From assembly GCA_003648875.1 (NCBI GenBank), contig QMQC01000108.1, forward strand, positions 1 through 6,540: a stretch of 6,540 nt of DNA. The letters run 5' to 3'. Positions 5,309 to 6,540 of the stretch are shown in pieces (the first letter of the stretch is position 1; every line of letters begins with the position of its first letter). The notes beneath the pieces are model-generated. The model was not told the origin of the DNA. It saw only the letters and a program-made list of their open reading frames with translations, and did no database searches. Source of the DNA: Actinomycetota bacterium (GTDB taxonomy: Bacteria > Actinomycetota > Acidimicrobiia > Spongiisociales > UBA5794). The position numbers and the translations under genes were made by a program.

Positions 5309-5998
5309 ATGCCGCGTTCACCAGGATCTCGGTCGTTGTGGATTTTCGCGGTCGCACTTGTCGCTCTCTACGTCATGTTGGCTGTGGTTGTGCGAATTGC
5401 ACCGGACAACGGAATCGACCGTTCCGTTGCTGAATGGATATCGGGATGGGATGTCCCAGTCCTCGATGCCACGATGGAATGGGTCTCGTGGTTCACGGAC
5501 CTCCGCCCGAGGCTCGTACTCGGGTTCATTGCGGCGACCGGACTGGCGCTCTCGGGTCACCACAGGCTTGCCGCTCTGACCGGAGCCGTGGCTGCGGTCA
5601 TTGCTGTCCCGGTCAACGGACTCGACCTATACGGAGGAATCGTTGCGGATCGCATCCGCCCAAATGGTGCACCGTTTCTGGCTTACCCAAGCGGGCACAC
5701 GCTTGGAACCATCGTCCAGTATGGGTTTGCCATCTTCCTCGCCTTCCGACTGGGTCTCGGTCGACGGGTGCTCGTGCCACTCGTGGCGCTCCTCGCACTC
5801 CCGATGATCCTGGTCGGGCCGGCACGATTGCTGGTCGGTGTGCATTGGTCGACGGATGTCCTCGGTGCCTATCTTCTTGGCGCGGCGACGATAATCGTCG
5901 TTCATCTCCTCTTCGGGATCGGTGAGCGATGGCTTGACGGCCGTGGGCTTCTCGAGGACGCATCAAGCCAGGCACGACCGCAATCCGCACACTATTGA
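5309..5998 (+). CDS. PAP2-family membrane phosphatase
   Basis: The product (229 residues from the ATG) is a multi-pass membrane protein of the PAP2 superfamily, whose members remove phosphate from lipid phosphates such as phosphatidate or undecaprenyl pyrophosphate. Helices lie at about 9-28, 69-83, 88-104, 132-147, 153-170 and 184-203. The signature motifs appear in order: RP at 117-118, PSGH at 127-130, and R173 with H179 and D183 (RLLVGVHWSTD). His130, His179 and Asp183 match the catalytic set. The Lys normally seven residues before the first motif's Arg is Gly110 here. Three in-frame starts exist: GTG 5276, GTG 5300 and ATG 5309. I choose the ATG because GGGAAG (5295-5300) lies 8 bases before it. 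The gene starts 92 bp after the thioredoxin gene, so it may share its transcript or have its own promoter. Its substrate is unknown. Confidence 0.88.
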   Translation: MPRSPGSRSLWIFAVALVALYVMLAVVVRIAPDNGIDRSVAEWISGWDVPVLDATMEWVSWFTDLRPRLVLGFIAATGLALSGHHRLAALTGAVAAVIAVPVNGLDLYGGIVADRIRPNGAPFLAYPSGHTLGTIVQYGFAIFLAFRLGLGRRVLVPLVALLALPMILVGPARLLVGVHWSTDVLGAYLLGAATIIVVHLLFGIGERWLDGRGLLEDASSQARPQSAHY

Positions 5999-6101
5999 GC
6001 AGGCCGGTGCTGATCGAGCTCGCCCAACCCAATAGATCGACTCGCGAACTCTCGCATACGTGGGCTATGCATTGAGTACCCCTGATTGAGAGTCCCCCGA
6101 C

Positions 6102-6132
6102 GGACCCCTTGAACGGCACTGACCCGGGGTCC
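6102..6132 (+). terminator. Possible weak terminator or stem-loop after the PAP2 gene
   Basis: GGACCCC (6102-6108) and GGGGTCC (6126-6132) can pair into a 7-bp GC-rich stem around a 17-base loop. There is no U-tract, which is common for actinobacterial terminators but leaves the call weak. It shares its last base with the next hairpin. Confidence 0.25.
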
Positions 6133-6158
6133 ACCTGCACCCCATAAGGGTGCAGGTG
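6132..6158. promoter_or_regulatory. Strong stem-loop with 11-bp perfect arms
   Basis: CACCTGCACCC (6132-6142) pairs perfectly with GGGTGCAGGTG (6148-6158) around the loop CATAA. The stem is GC-rich and would be very stable in RNA. It lies between the PAP2 stop and the IclR promoter region, so it could end transcription from the left or be a protein-binding site. No T-run follows on either strand. Confidence 0.5.
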
Positions 6159-6183
6159 CACGGTGAGAGATGATCGAACCGAT

Positions 6184-6200
6184 GTTCCGCTAGGCGGAAC
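6184..6200. promoter_or_regulatory. Candidate IclR-family operator (GTTCCGC-TAG-GCGGAAC)
   Basis: This is a 17-bp inverted repeat with perfect 7-bp arms and a 3-base centre. It lies 36-52 bases upstream of the IclR start codon and covers the position where a -35 box would fall relative to the hexamer at 6209-6214. IclR proteins bind short inverted repeats and often repress their own genes, so autoregulation is the simplest reading. This is inferred from position and symmetry. Confidence 0.55.
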
Positions 6201-6208
6201 GGGTGCGC

Positions 6209-6214
6209 TAAGGT
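6209..6214 (+). promoter_or_regulatory. Possible -10 hexamer of the IclR gene (TAAGGT)
   Basis: TAAGGT fits the TANNNT pattern and lies 22 bases before the ATG, leaving room for a short leader that contains the ribosome binding site. The spacing to the palindrome places the latter over the -35 region, which itself matches the consensus poorly. Confidence 0.35.
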
Positions 6215-6235
6215 GGAATCGATTCAAGGAGTTCC

Positions 6236-6540
6236 ATGGCAACCGACACCTCCGGTCAGACCATCATTGCCGTTGAGCGCACCGCCCAGGTGTTGAGCGC
6301 GTTCGCCCAGACAGACAGCCAGACGCTTGGCGTCACAGAGATCTCCCAGACCCTTGACATCTCGAAGGCGGTCGTACATCGCGTTCTGAACACGCTTCGC
6401 ACGATCGATTACATCGGCATCGATCCTGCAACGCGTCGTTACATGTTGGGCCCCGCCGCACTGGAGCTCGGCCTCGCCTTTCTCCGACACGTCGATGTGA
6501 GGGACATCGCAAAGCCGGTGCTCGAGGAATTGTCGGACAA
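6236..6540 (+). CDS. IclR-family transcriptional regulator, N-terminal part, cut by window edge
   Basis: The first 101 codons encode an IclR-type winged helix-turn-helix. AVERTAQVLSAFAQ (12-25) is the opening helix, LGVTEISQTLDI (31-42) and SKAVVHRVLNTLR (43-55) form the HTH with the recognition helix, and YIGIDPATRRYMLGP (59-73) is the wing. The linker helix runs through about 95. The effector-binding domain, normally about 170 residues more, lies beyond the window. The ATG at 6236 is preceded by AAGGAG at 6226-6231 with a short 4-base spacing. The inverted repeat at 6184-6200 is a likely operator for this protein. Its target pathway is probably encoded downstream, outside the window. IclR proteins commonly control catabolic genes, but nothing here shows which. 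Confidence 0.93.
   Translation, partial: MATDTSGQTIIAVERTAQVLSAFAQTDSQTLGVTEISQTLDISKAVVHRVLNTLRTIDYIGIDPATRRYMLGPAALELGLAFLRHVDVRDIAKPVLEELSD

Noticed and set aside
1..6540. CRISPR array, rRNA, complete insertion sequence or phage genes
   Set aside because: No regularly spaced repeats, rRNA-like sequence or transposase/phage reading frames were seen.

Overview
The window is GC-rich and its genes strongly favour G or C at third codon positions. The gene families point to a high-GC actinomycete: an F420-type luciferase-like oxidoreductase, a DUF3179 lipoprotein, a CcdA/TlpA thiol-redox pair and an IclR regulator. Acidimicrobiia-like bacteria are a reasonable guess from these families, but that is inference. 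All complete genes lie on the plus strand.

Bases 1-973 look like an accessory zone of broken genes. The minus strand carries the N-terminal end of an unrecognised protein that runs off the left edge (start at 170). It is followed by a minus-strand fragment with the C-terminal signature of a PIN-domain (VapC-type) toxin (329-406). Abutting that is a plus-strand, frameshifted fragment resembling the C-terminal tail of actinobacterial WD40-repeat proteins (414-592). After about 200 bases with nothing recognisable comes a 165-bp element bounded by a 20-bp inverted repeat (19/20 matches) whose outermost 4 bases are CTAG at both ends (799-963). It looks like a small non-autonomous transposable element (MITE), and it ends 10 bases before the next gene.

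Bases 974-1954 encode an LLM-class F420-dependent oxidoreductase. The 432-bp gap after it holds a short minus-strand stretch with strong coding character (1985-2101, possibly a gene remnant), a 28-bp near-perfect palindrome and a second stem-loop.

Bases 2387-5216 form a probable operon: a DUF3179 lipoprotein with a CPLC motif, a seven-helix CcdA-type electron-transfer protein, and a membrane-anchored TlpA-type thioredoxin with WCPFC. The gaps are 37 and 21 bp. The natural reading is that CcdA carries reducing equivalents from the cytoplasm to the TlpA domain outside the membrane, and that the DUF3179 protein is a client or partner of that relay. A PAP2-family membrane phosphatase follows after 92 bp (5309-5998).

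Bases 5999-6235 hold three inverted repeats. The last of them (GTTCCGC-TAG-GCGGAAC) sits just upstream of a -10-like hexamer and of an IclR-family regulator that runs off the right edge, so it is a good candidate for that regulator's own operator.
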